DNA of 64,000 bases from Methylobacterium platani (GCF_001653715.1 NZ_LWHQ01000019.1:1-64000); one strand, 5' to 3'. Counted from the first letter of the stretch, positions 51,554 through 61,578 are shown. Numbers and translations are program-made. Notes: generated from the sequence alone by a model not told the origin.

Positions 51554-54537
51554 GGACGGCCGACAAGTTCTGCGACTTGGCGGGCTTCGACCCGGAGCGC
51601 GAGGAGGCGGTGGTCTACGCCCATGATGGGTCGCAGCTCACCCTGATCGAGATCGACGGCATCCGCTCGATCGTCTCGCCCGACGACTACCTCGTCAACG
51701 TGGTCGAGCGCTTCGCCGGCGGGATCGCGCAGATCCTCAAGCGCCCAGGCCACCAGATCACGATCTCCTACGAGTCCTCGCTCAACACCGCCAAGGTCAT
51801 CGATCCCTTCGTCGAGCGCCAGGGCCGGCGCTCCCGCCAGAAGGGTTTGTCGGTCGAGGCGCTGATCGAGGAGGGCCGGACCGTCCTGGAGGAGCGTGCG
51901 CGCTCCGAGACGATCCTGCTCGCCGCCTGGACCCGCCCGACGGCCGGTACGCCCGAGGAGGTGCGCCGCGAGCGACGTGACAACCGCAAGGCCTGGCAGG
52001 AGTTGCCCCCGGCCCGCGACGCGCAGAACCCCTACCTGCGGCTCGGCGCCCTCGACGGCGTCCACGCCGCGTTCGTACGGCGGGTGGTGGAGGCGCTCGG
52101 CGAGGCCCGCCTGCAGGGCCGGATCCTGGCTCCCGACGACAAGGGGCGTCGGCGCGACCTCGAGCAGATCCGGGCGGCGGTCCTCTACCACGAGACCCCC
52201 GACGGCTGGACGCCCTACGGACCTGGCACCCGGCGCTACCCGGGCGCCAAGGAGCGCCACGACGATGACGTGAGCGAGTTCTTCACGCCGACCGTCGCGC
52301 GCCAGATCATGACCTCGAACGCGCAGGCCGCGAGCAACATGCGCGCCCTCGACATGGGCGGGCGCCGCTACGCGCTCGCGGTCATGCGGATGTTTCCCTC
52401 GACCATCCTGCCGTTCAACCGGCTGCTCGACTCGCTCCTGGAGAGTTCGTCGCGCTCCGCCGACATGCCGTTCCGGGTCTGCTTCCACCTCGAGGCTTTG
52501 CGCGATGCCGATGTCGGCTTCCGGCTCAGGAAGGTGTTCGCCGGCCTCCTCGCCTTCGCGAGCCCGAGCAACAAGAACCTGTTTCGGGCGCTGCGCCAGC
52601 TCGAGGAGGTGGTCCAGAAGGACGGCGAGGCGATCGTCAAGGGCCGGGTGATCGCCACGACCTGGACCGAGCCGGGCGAGGATCCGGGGCTCCTGGAGCG
52701 GCGCCGCTCGTACCTGATGAGCGGGATGATGACCTGGGGCGAGGCGGTGATGACCGATGCGCCCCACAACCCGCTGCGGGCTCTGTGCGAGACGGTAGCC
52801 GGGATGACGGTCCAGGCCGAGGTTCCGCCGGGCTCGATCGCGCCGCTCGGCGACCTCGCCGCCCTTCTGCCGTTCCACCGCACGGCGCCGATCTTCAAGC
52901 AGGGCCAGAGCATGCTGGTCACGCCCGACGGCAAGCCGGTGCCCTACGAGGCGCTGTCGCCCGAGCAGTTGTTCTGGCTGACGCTGATCTACGCCACGCC
53001 CGGCTCGGGCAAGAGCGTGCTGATGAACCGGCTCAACGTCGAGTTCGCGGCGTTCTCGGCCGGCGCGGCGCTGCCGTTCCTCGCCGTCATCGACGTCGGC
53101 GTCAGCTCCAGTGGGTTCATCGAGCTGGTGCGCAACGCGCTCCCCCCTGAGCGGCGGCACGAAGCGTACTACGTGCGGCTCCTCAACACGCCGGATTACG
53201 CGGTCAACTTCCTCGACCTCGGGCTCGGCCGGCGCATGCCGCTGGAGCGCGAGAGGAGCTTCATCGAGAACTTCCTGACGACGCTCCTCAACGTGTCGAA
53301 CCCGGAAGTGGCGCTCCTCGTCCCGCGCCTGATCTCGCGGGTGTTCCAGCTCAAGAGCGACCTCCAGTTCTCGTCCTCGCCGGCGGTCTACCAGCCCGAC
53401 GTCGACCCCGAGCTCGACCGGATCATCCACGACTTCGGCATCGCTGTTCCCGACAAGGCGCGGTGGTGGAGCATCGTCGACGCGCTGGTCGAGCGCCGGC
53501 TCTTCAACGCGGCGCAACGCGCGCAGCGCTACGCGATGCCGGTGCTGGAGGACTTCGCCCGGGTGCTCGCCGAGCCGATCATGGTGCAGGATTTCCCTGC
53601 CGAGCTGATCCGCCACGTCCAGCGCTCGCTCGAGTCCGCGATCGAGAAGTTCCCGATCTTCGCCCGGCCGACGAGGCTCGACCTCGGCGAGGCCCGGGTG
53701 GTGTCGATCGATCTCCAGGATGTGGCGCAGCGCCACAAGTCGCCGGAGGCCGAGCGCAACAACGCGCTGATGTTCATGATCGCGCGGCACGTCTATCTCT
53801 CGAAGATCTCCGGCTTTTCCGAGGAGATCGCGAAGATGGATTTCCCGCCCGAGGACAAGATCCGGGCGGAGTACGTCCGGTACTGGGAGGCGCGCTACGC
53901 CGAGGTGGCGGAGACGCCTAAGCGGCTGTGCATGGACGAGTACCACCTGACCGGCGGCGTCGAGACGATCGCCCGGCAGGTGAAGTCGGACGCCCGCGAG
54001 GGCCGCAAGTGGGGCCTGGAGCTGATCCTGGTCTCGCAGCTGCTCGCCGACTTCGACACGCTGGCCGACATGGCCTCGACCGTGCTCGTGCTCAACGCCG
54101 ACTCGAACGAGATCCGCGAGCAGGCGCGCAAGACCTTCGGGTTCGATCAGGCGGTGAAGTCCGCGCTCGAGCGCCAGGTGCACGGCCCGCAGGGGCGGCG
54201 CGGCGCGAACCTGCTGGCGCGGTTCAAGCTGCGCGAGGAAGAGCGCTGGATCATTCTGAACAACTCGCTCGGGCCCCGGATGCTGTGGGCCCTGACTACC
54301 AAGGCGGAGGACCGCCTGGTGCGCGACGAGCTGTACCGCCGGATGGCGGTCAACGATGCGCTGCGCATCCTCGCTTCTCGCTTTCCCGATGGCACCGCCA
54401 TCGAGACGTGGAGCCGGATGTCCGCGCTTGCGCGGTTCGGTGAGGACCGGATCGCAAAGACGATCGTCGATCAAGTGTTGGGGGAAATCATGAGCGAAGC
54501 TCAGCCCCAGATCGGCCGATCCAGAACCGCAGCATGA
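51550..54537 (+). CDS. dotO: Type IVB secretion ATPase DotO/IcmB (TraU-like)
   Basis: A 995-residue VirB4-like ATPase close to the family length of about 1000. Walker A is ATPGSGKSV near residue 482, and Walker B is RLCMDEYHLTGG near 792, followed by ILVSQLLADFD, a sensor-like stretch. The N-terminal half (1-400) is the family-specific domain. It energises assembly and transport at the inner membrane with DotB. Start overlaps the previous stop by 4 bases. No disruption is seen. Confidence 0.92.
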   Translation: MRTADKFCDLAGFDPEREEAVVYAHDGSQLTLIEIDGIRSIVSPDDYLVNVVERFAGGIAQILKRPGHQITISYESSLNTAKVIDPFVERQGRRSRQKGLSVEALIEEGRTVLEERARSETILLAAWTRPTAGTPEEVRRERRDNRKAWQELPPARDAQNPYLRLGALDGVHAAFVRRVVEALGEARLQGRILAPDDKGRRRDLEQIRAAVLYHETPDGWTPYGPGTRRYPGAKERHDDDVSEFFTPTVARQIMTSNAQAASNMRALDMGGRRYALAVMRMFPSTILPFNRLLDSLLESSSRSADMPFRVCFHLEALRDADVGFRLRKVFAGLLAFASPSNKNLFRALRQLEEVVQKDGEAIVKGRVIATTWTEPGEDPGLLERRRSYLMSGMMTWGEAVMTDAPHNPLRALCETVAGMTVQAEVPPGSIAPLGDLAALLPFHRTAPIFKQGQSMLVTPDGKPVPYEALSPEQLFWLTLIYATPGSGKSVLMNRLNVEFAAFSAGAALPFLAVIDVGVSSSGFIELVRNALPPERRHEAYYVRLLNTPDYAVNFLDLGLGRRMPLERERSFIENFLTTLLNVSNPEVALLVPRLISRVFQLKSDLQFSSSPAVYQPDVDPELDRIIHDFGIAVPDKARWWSIVDALVERRLFNAAQRAQRYAMPVLEDFARVLAEPIMVQDFPAELIRHVQRSLESAIEKFPIFARPTRLDLGEARVVSIDLQDVAQRHKSPEAERNNALMFMIARHVYLSKISGFSEEIAKMDFPPEDKIRAEYVRYWEARYAEVAETPKRLCMDEYHLTGGVETIARQVKSDAREGRKWGLELILVSQLLADFDTLADMASTVLVLNADSNEIREQARKTFGFDQAVKSALERQVHGPQGRRGANLLARFKLREEERWIILNNSLGPRMLWALTTKAEDRLVRDELYRRMAVNDALRILASRFPDGTAIETWSRMSALARFGEDRIAKTIVDQVLGEIMSEAQPQIGRSRTAA

Positions 54538-54551
54538 CGATGGAGGCTTCC

Positions 54552-54959
54552 ATGAACTTCAAGGATATGTACTACCACGCGCTCGCGACCGCGACGGTCA
54601 TGGGCTGGAGCACTGTCTCGGCCCTGGCTCAGGCGACGGGCGGCACCTCGGGCGATCCGTCCGCGCCGATCGAATTTCTCAAAAACTCGCGCTCGAAGGC
54701 GGCGAGCTCGTCGCTCAACGCGTCGTCGATCGCCACGGGCGGCAACAACGCCGGCATCGTCATCTCGATCATCTTCGCGGTGATCGGCATCGGCCTTGCC
54801 GGCATCTCGGGCGTGAAGCTCTACAAGTCGTCGCAGGACGACAACGCCCGCGAGGATAGCGGCCGGTCGATCGCCGGGATCGTCGTCGGCTCCGGCGTCA
54901 CCATCCTGGGCGTCATCATCGGCGTCGTCACCACCTACATGACCGGGTCCGGCACCTGA
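54552..54959 (+). CDS. IcmD/TraR-like small exported membrane protein
   Basis: A 135-residue protein with a signal-like N terminus (cleavage near ALAQA), a Ser/Ala-rich stretch, and two hydrophobic helices (IVISIIFAVIGIGLAGISGV and IAGIVVGSGVTILGVIIGVV). This layout fits IcmD/DotP and TraR and also resembles a VirB2-like pilin. I chose the ATG at 54552 because GGAGG lies 5 bases upstream; in-frame ATGs at 54534 and 54540 are less likely. It is the last gene of the rightward operon and is followed by a hairpin. Confidence 0.68.
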   Translation: MNFKDMYYHALATATVMGWSTVSALAQATGGTSGDPSAPIEFLKNSRSKAASSSLNASSIATGGNNAGIVISIIFAVIGIGLAGISGVKLYKSSQDDNAREDSGRSIAGIVVGSGVTILGVIIGVVTTYMTGSGT

Positions 54960-55000
54960 CCTGAGTGTCGACCTGGCCGGTACAGCGTGACACGACGACA

Positions 55001-55027
55001 GCGCCGAGCGGGCCCACCGCTCGGCGC
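55001..55027. terminator. Bidirectional hairpin between convergent genes
   Basis: Perfect 11-base arms GCGCCGAGCGG (55001-55011) and CCGCTCGGCGC (55017-55027) with a 5-base loop. It lies between the ends of the rightward channel operon and the leftward dotM gene. No strong T-tract follows, so efficiency is uncertain. Confidence 0.6.
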
Positions 55028-55043
55028 CACTTATTGAGCGACC

Positions 55044-55964
55044 TCAGTAGGTCGTGATCGCAGACTGCAAGTTTGGATCGACGTGGCGAAGCCACGTGTA
55101 ATCCGGGAAATGCAGCCTGTGCGCCGCGAGGGCCGCGGCAGCGAGCGCCGAGACGACCGAGGCGAGGTCCTCCTTTTTCTCGAGCACGGCATGAACCTGG
55201 AAAAGCGGAGCGTCACCCCGGCCGGGCCGTTCGGTGATCGCCTGGAGCAGGGCGCCGTGCAGGGTCGGCAGGAGGGCGGCAGGGTGCTCTGCCAGGGAAT
55301 TCACGGCGTGGCGGTCTCCGGCAGCCCTGACGGCCTTCAGAACGGCTTCGCGGGCCTTGCGATCGGCGAGGGGAGCCACCGCGTCGATCGTCAGGAAGAG
55401 GGCGCCGGCGAGGTGCCAGGGAATGTCGTCCAGCACCGTCTCCACGGCCCTGGCATTGAGGAGGTCGCGGACCCCCTTGAGAGGGTTGGAAACGTCCGGC
55501 TGGGCTGGGAACGTCTCCTGGTCCGGGTCGACCAGCGGCACCGGCCGCACCAGCCGGTGGGCCGGAACGAACCGACTGATGATTTCCGCCTTTCCGAAGC
55601 CCTGGCGCGGAAGGGTGATGAGCTTCTCGATGTGGTCCCGGCTGCGTTTGCGCCACGCGAGGAAGCCGATGAGCGCCGTGAGCAGGGCGGCCACCAGGCC
55701 GAAGGGAGTACTCGACTGGTAGATCGACACGAACGCGAACGGCTCGCCCGCCGGCGTGCCGGTGAAGTACCGGCCCCAGCCCGTGAACCGCCACAGGGTC
55801 GCGCTCTCGAGCAGCCGCAGGGCGGCATACATCCGGCCGAGGACCGGAGAGAACGTCCACCATAGCAGGCTGAGAACGCCCATCGTCGAGAGGGAGACGA
55901 CGGCAAGGGTGATGATCGGTCCGGCCGAGATCGACTCGACCGGCTTGCGATGCAGAGCCTTCAT
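55044..55964 (-). CDS. dotM: DotM/IcmP (TrbA-like) coupling-complex protein
   Basis: A 306-residue protein with two or three N-terminal membrane helices (about 15-40 and 85-105) and a cytoplasmic domain. The end of the protein (FPDYTWLRHVDPNLQSAI) matches the IcmP/TrbA pattern of a Trp-Leu-(K/R)-x-(V/L)-D motif, and the helical region before it also fits. In type IVB systems this protein forms the coupling complex with DotL. Here the companion could be the P-loop-less gene at 32232 or TraG. It overlaps the Fic gene by 4 bases. Confidence 0.7.
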   Translation of the reverse strand: MKALHRKPVESISAGPIITLAVVSLSTMGVLSLLWWTFSPVLGRMYAALRLLESATLWRFTGWGRYFTGTPAGEPFAFVSIYQSSTPFGLVAALLTALIGFLAWRKRSRDHIEKLITLPRQGFGKAEIISRFVPAHRLVRPVPLVDPDQETFPAQPDVSNPLKGVRDLLNARAVETVLDDIPWHLAGALFLTIDAVAPLADRKAREAVLKAVRAAGDRHAVNSLAEHPAALLPTLHGALLQAITERPGRGDAPLFQVHAVLEKKEDLASVVSALAAAALAAHRLHFPDYTWLRHVDPNLQSAITTY

Positions 55965-57262
55965 ACGGACCGTCCGAGCTGAGGCTCTTCCTGGCCGAGC
56001 GTCTTCTGCTGGGCGAGTGTCTGCTGACGATCGTCGGCCACCAGGACGTCCATCATGGGCTTCAGGACGGCGCGAATTTGCTCAAGATCCTGACCTTTCG
56101 GCAGGAGGCTCTTGGCCTCGGTGTCGCTGCCCTGGACCAGGATCGCTGAGCCCTCGCGCCCGAAGCGCTCGATCAGGCTCTTGTCGATCTGGCGCACCTC
56201 GGCGGCCAGCCCCGGGTCGGCGACGATCTCCCGGGCCGGTCGGTTCTTCAGCGCTTCGGCAAGCGCCGGGCTCGGACCCGGGATCTCGATGCGGTTGCGC
56301 GTCACGTCCTCGGGTCGCTGGCCGGAGAGCATGAGGTAGCTCGCCGGGATCAGCACCCGGCCCACGACCTGGCTTCGCGCGACCTCCTCGCGCGGCTGGT
56401 TGCGGTCCAGGCCCTCGTCGCTGCGCAGCACCCGCACGTCGACGCGGGAGTTGTTCTCCGGCATCACGCGGAACGAGGCGAGCGGCACCGCCGCAATCTC
56501 GCGGTCCTGACGCACCAGGGCGTGGTGGTAGCTCGTGGCGACCACCTGGCCCCGGACCTGGGTGCCGGGTTCGGGCAGGACGATGCGCGGCGCACCCATC
56601 AGCCGCGTCGCCTCGAACGCCTCCGCCGACAGGCGGCCGAGGACCGGATGAGCGCGCTGCTCCTCCGAGTACCGCGCATTCCGCACCATCTCCGCCAAGG
56701 GCTGGATCTGGCCGCGGGTGGCCAGCACGAACTTGTCCCGGGTCTCGCTCGGCACCCGGTTGATCAGGGCCTGGTCGAGCGGCTGCTTATGGTGGCGGGC
56801 GTACTGCTCCATGAACGCCAGCAGCGTGCGCGTGTTGCCCTCCCGGAACGGGTGGGCCTGGAACAGCGTCGCCATGTTCTGGGCCAGGCGGATCGCCGGC
56901 CGGCTGTCCTTCAGGTTCCCTGGCTCTTCGCGTGCCAAGCTCGACAGGGCCGACCGCATCAGGCCGTCGATCTGCGCCGGCGGCGCGTAGGCGACGCTGC
57001 GGCCGTTCAGCACGATCTCGGGCTTCCAAAGCTCGACCGTGCGGGTCTCGCCCGCCCACGGGTAGACCTCAGCGAACAGCCGCTTATGGATCGCCGCGAA
57101 ATGCGCCTGGTCGAAGTTGCCGAGCACCGGCTCCTTCAGCATCTGGCGCAGGGCCTGGAACGAGACGATCTGCTCGCGCTCGGCCAGGGCCTCGGGATCC
57201 CGGATGCCGGCGTTGTTCCTGAGGGTATCGGTGCCCTCGTAGACGTAGGGATCGCCGCTCAC
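55961..57262 (-). CDS. Fic-domain protein in the conjugation locus (VbhT-like)
   Basis: A 433-residue protein. The N-terminal 200 residues are a Fic domain with LFAEVYPWAGETRTVEL near 63-79 and the catalytic motif HPFREGNTRT near 137-146 (GNTR in place of GNGR, a variant I recall from other Fic proteins). The remaining 230 residues have no recognised domain and might include a secretion signal or target-binding part. The inhibitory [S/T]xxxE[G/N] motif is not visible here, but it occurs in the small protein encoded just upstream. Bartonella VbhT has this arrangement with antitoxin VbhA. It could modify a recipient-cell or host-cell protein. Confidence 0.85.
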   Translation of the reverse strand: MSGDPYVYEGTDTLRNNAGIRDPEALAEREQIVSFQALRQMLKEPVLGNFDQAHFAAIHKRLFAEVYPWAGETRTVELWKPEIVLNGRSVAYAPPAQIDGLMRSALSSLAREEPGNLKDSRPAIRLAQNMATLFQAHPFREGNTRTLLAFMEQYARHHKQPLDQALINRVPSETRDKFVLATRGQIQPLAEMVRNARYSEEQRAHPVLGRLSAEAFEATRLMGAPRIVLPEPGTQVRGQVVATSYHHALVRQDREIAAVPLASFRVMPENNSRVDVRVLRSDEGLDRNQPREEVARSQVVGRVLIPASYLMLSGQRPEDVTRNRIEIPGPSPALAEALKNRPAREIVADPGLAAEVRQIDKSLIERFGREGSAILVQGSDTEAKSLLPKGQDLEQIRAVLKPMMDVLVADDRQQTLAQQKTLGQEEPQLGRSV

Positions 57263-57546
57263 GCCACCGCTCCCTTGGCTCGGGCCCGGCGCGCGTCGAG
57301 GGCCTGGAACACCTCGTCGTTGGTCACGAGGCCGGCTCCGGCGAGGAGCGCGCCGAGCTGGACGCGCAAGGACATCCCGTTGCCCGATCCGAGCATGATG
57401 GCTGCCGCCTGCTCATCCTCGGGGGACATCAGCGCGGTGACGAAGGGGGCGAACTCACCCTCGTCGACGCCCGTGGCGAGAGCCTCGAGCAGGGTGAGGG
57501 CGTCCTGGCGTTGGGTCACCAGCGCCGGCAGGTCGCGGAAACTCAT
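57259..57546 (-). CDS. Candidate Fic antitoxin with inhibitor motif
   Basis: A 95-residue protein encoded directly before the Fic gene, overlapping it by 4 bases. It contains TGVDEG near residues 25-30, an exact fit to the Fic-inhibitory motif [S/T]xxxE[G/N]. Class I Fic toxins such as VbhT carry this motif on a separate small antitoxin (VbhA). The rest of the protein is helical and not recognisable. If the motif sits on a helix facing the Fic site, the pair forms a toxin-antitoxin module in the transfer region. The motif is short, so coincidence is possible. Confidence 0.6.
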   Translation of the reverse strand: MSFRDLPALVTQRQDALTLLEALATGVDEGEFAPFVTALMSPEDEQAAAIMLGSGNGMSLRVQLGALLAGAGLVTNDEVFQALDARRARAKGAVA

Positions 57547-57767
57547 GGGTGCGGTTCCTCGGTTCTAGCCCGGCCGGTCCGGCTCGCAGGCAGCGACTCT
57601 CGATCCGTCCTTCAGACGGCCAAAACTCTCGGCTGTCCTCTCTCTCCTACCCTTACCCATAGTCGCCCCGGCGCCAATACGGACCGCGTGTCGTAGGCGT
57701 CACAGCGGAGACCGGAGATAGTTCTAACGGGCAAGTTTCAGGAGCCGATCCAGGAAATAACGGGGCC

Positions 57768-60700
57768 TCAGACCGTCAACCCGAGATCACGGTCACGGTC
57801 GAGCTCCTTGCCCTGCTCCAGGGTTTGCTGAGGCTGCACGTCGAGGCGCTGGTCGAGCTCGCGGCGCAGGACCTTGGCGATCAGGTGATCGAGGCTTCCC
57901 TCCTTGAGGTAGGAGGCGACGAACCCACCGCCCGACAGGATCTCGCGCTCCTCGCTCGTGAGCCACTGCGCCGGGCCGAGGCCCTTGTCCGGCGAATGCC
58001 CGATCGCGCCGGTGGCGCCGAACCGGCGGGCAACGGCGCTCGCGAATGCCTCGATCTCCGCCCGCTGCTCGGACGTCGCAACAGACCGCGCGACGACGGC
58101 ATCGAAGGCCCGTGGGTCCGAGCCCGGTGTACGGGCAATCTGAGCCAGCGCGGCCGAGGCGGCCGGCGACAAGCCGGGCACCTCGATCGCGATGCGTCGG
58201 CGGTATCGCACTTCCTCCGGACGTGCGTTCTCGATTTCGGCGGAATACTGGTTTTTGAGGTTGATGGCGGCCCCTCTGATGGCGTCATACGACGCCACGG
58301 CTTTCTCGCGTTCCTCCTTCTCCGGCTTCGGCACGAACCAGCCCTTGCGGCCCCGCAGACCGCCATAGGCTTCCGGGTCGGCCAGCAGTTCGTCGATGCG
58401 CGAGGTGTAGCCTTTTCCGGGCGCGCGAAGCTGGGCGTAGATCGCCTTGAATAGGCCTGCGGGATCCTTGACCGCCGTGCGGATCGAGGATCGCAGCGAG
58501 GCGAGTTCCTGCTTCAGATCTCGCTCCGGATCGACGCGATATGCGAGGGCTGCATCGACGGCGGTCTTGTCGAAGGGAACGGCAGCGAGGAATGGCTTGA
58601 GCGGGATCGCTTGGGCGGCAGGCTCTCGGGTCTTTAGCGGAACGTTCTCGACGACGGCGGGCCGGGTCGAGACGAGTGCCTGCCAGGCGGCGGCAAGCCG
58701 AACGGCCGCACCATGCAGGCGGCGCCAGCGCACCTGGACCGTCACGATCATCGACCGCGCGCGCTTCACCAGCGCGGGTGTGAGGGCCGCGTGACCGTTG
58801 AGCCCGCGGCGTTCCGCGAAGGCCGAGGCGAGGGCACGCAGATCCTGTGGCCGCACCCGGTCGGCGACGTCGGTTTCCGCGTTCTCCAGCCGGGCGAGAG
58901 CCGCATCGAGCGCGGCCAGGGCTGGCGAGCCGGATGGGTCGGTGACGCTGGCATCGGGCTTCCGGTCGGGGCCGATCGCAGCCGCGTCACCGTCTGCCTC
59001 GAGGCGACCTGCGAGCGCCGAGAGATCCCTGGCGATCCCCTTGGCATCGAGCAGCGGGAGATCGCTCGCGCGGCCTCGGACCGCCTCGCCGTCGATCGAC
59101 TCCGGCGGCCGCGTCAGCGCGACAGCGGCCTCACGGAAAGCGGCCTCGTCGACGTAATCCAGGGTCGAGGCTTTCGAACCGTCCCGCGACAACCGGCGGG
59201 ACAAGCCGTCGAGCGCGGCCGCATCGAGAACGCCCCGTGACGGCGCCGCTCCGAGCTTGGCTTTGCGCCAGTCCGGAATGAAGTCGGCATGCGCGCCGTG
59301 GAGGATGACGGTGTGGCGGTGACGCGTCATCGCCACGTAGGCCAGATGCTGATCCATGCCGGGCGTGGCCAGCACGTGGACCCGATCGAGCGTCGCGCCC
59401 TGGCTCTTATGGACGGTGGCCGCGTAGCCGTGATCGAGGTTGCGATAGACCTCGGCGTGGACCTCGATCCGCTCGCCGTCGCCTCTGCCGTCCCGATCGA
59501 GCTTGACCGTGAGCCGGCCGCTCGACGCGGCCTCGACGGTGGCGAGCATCCCGTTCTTCACGCCGAGCTGGCGGTCGTTCTCGAGGAACAGCACGCGGTC
59601 GCCGGGAGCGAACATCCGCTCGCCGCGCGCCGTGATGAACCGGGCCTCATTCTCCAGCATCCCGTCGGCCTTGAGCGCGGAACGCGCCAAGGCATTGAGG
59701 GCCAGAACGTCGACGTTGGTCTGGGCAAGGATCAGCGTCTCGCTTGCCCGGCCGTCGGGCTTGAGGCCAAGGTAGTCGAGTTTCCATGCCGCGATCAGGG
59801 CCTCGCGTGCGCCCTCACGATCGGCTGAGAACCGCACCATCCCGGCTTCGCTGTAAACGCTGAGTCCCGCGGCCGCCTCGCCTCGGGCAAAGGCCACGCT
59901 TGCCCGCCGCATCGCCGGATCGACCTGGCGCCAGATCTCGGAGAGCTCGGCATAGCCGATTGTCTCGGTGATCGCCCGGAAGCCGGCACCGGCCTCGATC
60001 GGCTGGAGCTGCTGGGCGTCACCGACAAGGACCAGCTTGGCGCCGCGCCGCTCCACCTCCTGGACGATCCGCGAGAGCTGCTCGGAGGCGACCATGCCGG
60101 CCTCGTCGAGCACGAACACATCGCCGGGTTTCAGCAGGTCGCGCTCGTGCTTCCAGGCGAGTTCCCACGACGCCAAGGTGCGGCTCGCGATCCCCGCACT
60201 CCGCTCCAACCCCTCGGCCGCCTTGCCGGCCAGCGCCCCGCCGACGACGGCGTGACCGGCGCCGATCCAGGCCTCACGCGCAATGCCGAGCATGGTCGAT
60301 TTGCCCGCGCCGGCAAACCCGACCACGGCCGCGATCCGCTCGGGCGCCGTGACGTGACGGACCGCGTCGCGCTGCTGCTCGGAGAGTTCCGGGCGGGCCG
60401 CAATGGCTCGCTCGAGCGCCCGCGGTGACACCCTGTGACCAGCATCGGCGTAGAGCCGGCCCGTCGCCGCCTGCATCAGGATCTCGGCTTGAAGCAGCGC
60501 CCTCGTCGTCCAGCGCGCCGGCGACACCACGCGTCCGCTCTCGGGATCGAACACCTCCTCGGCGACCGCGACGAGTTCGGGCGATTGGCCGAGCCTGAGA
60601 CGAACCGCCTCGAACGCGGCCGGGTCGTCGATGTAGCGGAACACGGCGCGAGCGATGTCGCGCTCGTCGAACACACTCTTCTCGCGCGAGACGATCGGCA

Positions 60701-61508
60701 GCAGCTTGTCGGGGTCGGCGATGATCGCCTGCGCATTGCGGATGCGCTTCTGCTTCTCCTCCTCGACCCGATCGGAGACGGTGCCGCGCAGGTTGGAAGC
60801 CTGAACGCCGATGTGCTCGGTCGGCTCGATCCGGATGCCGGCCTCGGCGTGGGAACGGTGATCGATGCGCAGGTCCAGACCGGCCTTCGCGAGATGCAAG
60901 TTCGATGTCTCGGCCCATGAGCGACGCCATGGGATGAGGTGCTTCATCGGTCCAGCCATACGCTCATAGCGAGGCTTACCGTCGTCTCGATACAGAATGT
61001 TGCCAGCAGGGTCCCGTGCGAACTCAAACTTGGCTGCGAACCCCTTGTCCGACAACCTGCGCAACGGGATCATGACGTGAATGTGGGGGTTGCCGGGGGC
61101 GTCATGAAACGCCCAATCGGCGACGAAACCCTGTGAGACGACCTCCGTCTCGATCCAGTCGCGGGCGAGCGCAACGTTCTGCTCGAAGGTCAGCTCGATC
61201 GGCAGCGCGATGTTCATCTCCATCGCCAGCCCGGTGCCTTTCAAGCCCTCCTTCTTCTCGACGGCGTTCCACAGCAAGGCCGAGGCACCGTTCTCGCTGC
61301 GCCCGTCGATGGCGGTCTGAAACCAGGCCGGAACCTCGGCCGGCAGGCTCAGCTCGGCATGAGCGACGTGCTGCTTACCCTCGTACGAGATGACCTTGCC
61401 GTCGGCCTCACGGACCATCGTGGCTGCGCGCCGGTAGGCGGCGCTGGAGACGGCACTCTTGCCGTTGGCGCTGCTGATGACCTGAGGCGAGAGGTGATAG
61501 ATGGCCAT
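57768..61508 (-). CDS. traA: Conjugative relaxase-helicase TraA (MobQ/Ti type)
   Basis: A 1246-residue protein. The N-terminal 250 residues are a MobA/MobL relaxase: MAIYHLSPQVISSANGKSAVSSAAYRRA, then FHDAPGNPHIHVMIPLRR with the metal-binding HxH near 145. Residues about 370-800 are a RecD/TraI-like helicase with Walker A GFAGAGKST near 400 and Walker B FVLDEAGMV near 470. This is the domain order of Ti-plasmid TraA. I start at 61508 because MAIYHLS is the family start. The gene faces away from traC, with oriT between them 38 bases from its start. Confidence 0.94.
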   Translation of the reverse strand: MAIYHLSPQVISSANGKSAVSSAAYRRAATMVREADGKVISYEGKQHVAHAELSLPAEVPAWFQTAIDGRSENGASALLWNAVEKKEGLKGTGLAMEMNIALPIELTFEQNVALARDWIETEVVSQGFVADWAFHDAPGNPHIHVMIPLRRLSDKGFAAKFEFARDPAGNILYRDDGKPRYERMAGPMKHLIPWRRSWAETSNLHLAKAGLDLRIDHRSHAEAGIRIEPTEHIGVQASNLRGTVSDRVEEEKQKRIRNAQAIIADPDKLLPIVSREKSVFDERDIARAVFRYIDDPAAFEAVRLRLGQSPELVAVAEEVFDPESGRVVSPARWTTRALLQAEILMQAATGRLYADAGHRVSPRALERAIAARPELSEQQRDAVRHVTAPERIAAVVGFAGAGKSTMLGIAREAWIGAGHAVVGGALAGKAAEGLERSAGIASRTLASWELAWKHERDLLKPGDVFVLDEAGMVASEQLSRIVQEVERRGAKLVLVGDAQQLQPIEAGAGFRAITETIGYAELSEIWRQVDPAMRRASVAFARGEAAAGLSVYSEAGMVRFSADREGAREALIAAWKLDYLGLKPDGRASETLILAQTNVDVLALNALARSALKADGMLENEARFITARGERMFAPGDRVLFLENDRQLGVKNGMLATVEAASSGRLTVKLDRDGRGDGERIEVHAEVYRNLDHGYAATVHKSQGATLDRVHVLATPGMDQHLAYVAMTRHRHTVILHGAHADFIPDWRKAKLGAAPSRGVLDAAALDGLSRRLSRDGSKASTLDYVDEAAFREAAVALTRPPESIDGEAVRGRASDLPLLDAKGIARDLSALAGRLEADGDAAAIGPDRKPDASVTDPSGSPALAALDAALARLENAETDVADRVRPQDLRALASAFAERRGLNGHAALTPALVKRARSMIVTVQVRWRRLHGAAVRLAAAWQALVSTRPAVVENVPLKTREPAAQAIPLKPFLAAVPFDKTAVDAALAYRVDPERDLKQELASLRSSIRTAVKDPAGLFKAIYAQLRAPGKGYTSRIDELLADPEAYGGLRGRKGWFVPKPEKEEREKAVASYDAIRGAAINLKNQYSAEIENARPEEVRYRRRIAIEVPGLSPAASAALAQIARTPGSDPRAFDAVVARSVATSEQRAEIEAFASAVARRFGATGAIGHSPDKGLGPAQWLTSEEREILSGGGFVASYLKEGSLDHLIAKVLRRELDQRLDVQPQQTLEQGKELDRDRDLGLTV

Positions 61509-61545
61509 GCGAGGGTTCCGAGCTTGGCCATTAGCAGCTAACCCA

Positions 61546-61578
61546 GGGAAACGCAAGTTTCCCCATTAGTGCGCCCCT
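61546..61578. other. oriT: Origin of transfer (oriT), RSF1010/Ti type
   Basis: A perfect inverted repeat GGGAAAC-GCAA-GTTTCCC (61546-61563) is followed directly by CATTAGTGCGCCCCT. RSF1010-type origins have the same layout, with an inverted repeat containing GTTTC and then a nick region close to TAAGTGCGCCC. Location between divergent traA and traC is the Ti-plasmid arrangement. The nick position itself is inferred by analogy. Confidence 0.85.

Noticed and set aside
51517..54474. Very long open frame (985 codons) on the minus strand
   Set aside because: It is the antisense of dotO, whose ATPase motifs are clear. The minus-strand translation is Arg/Asp/His-rich and has no domain.
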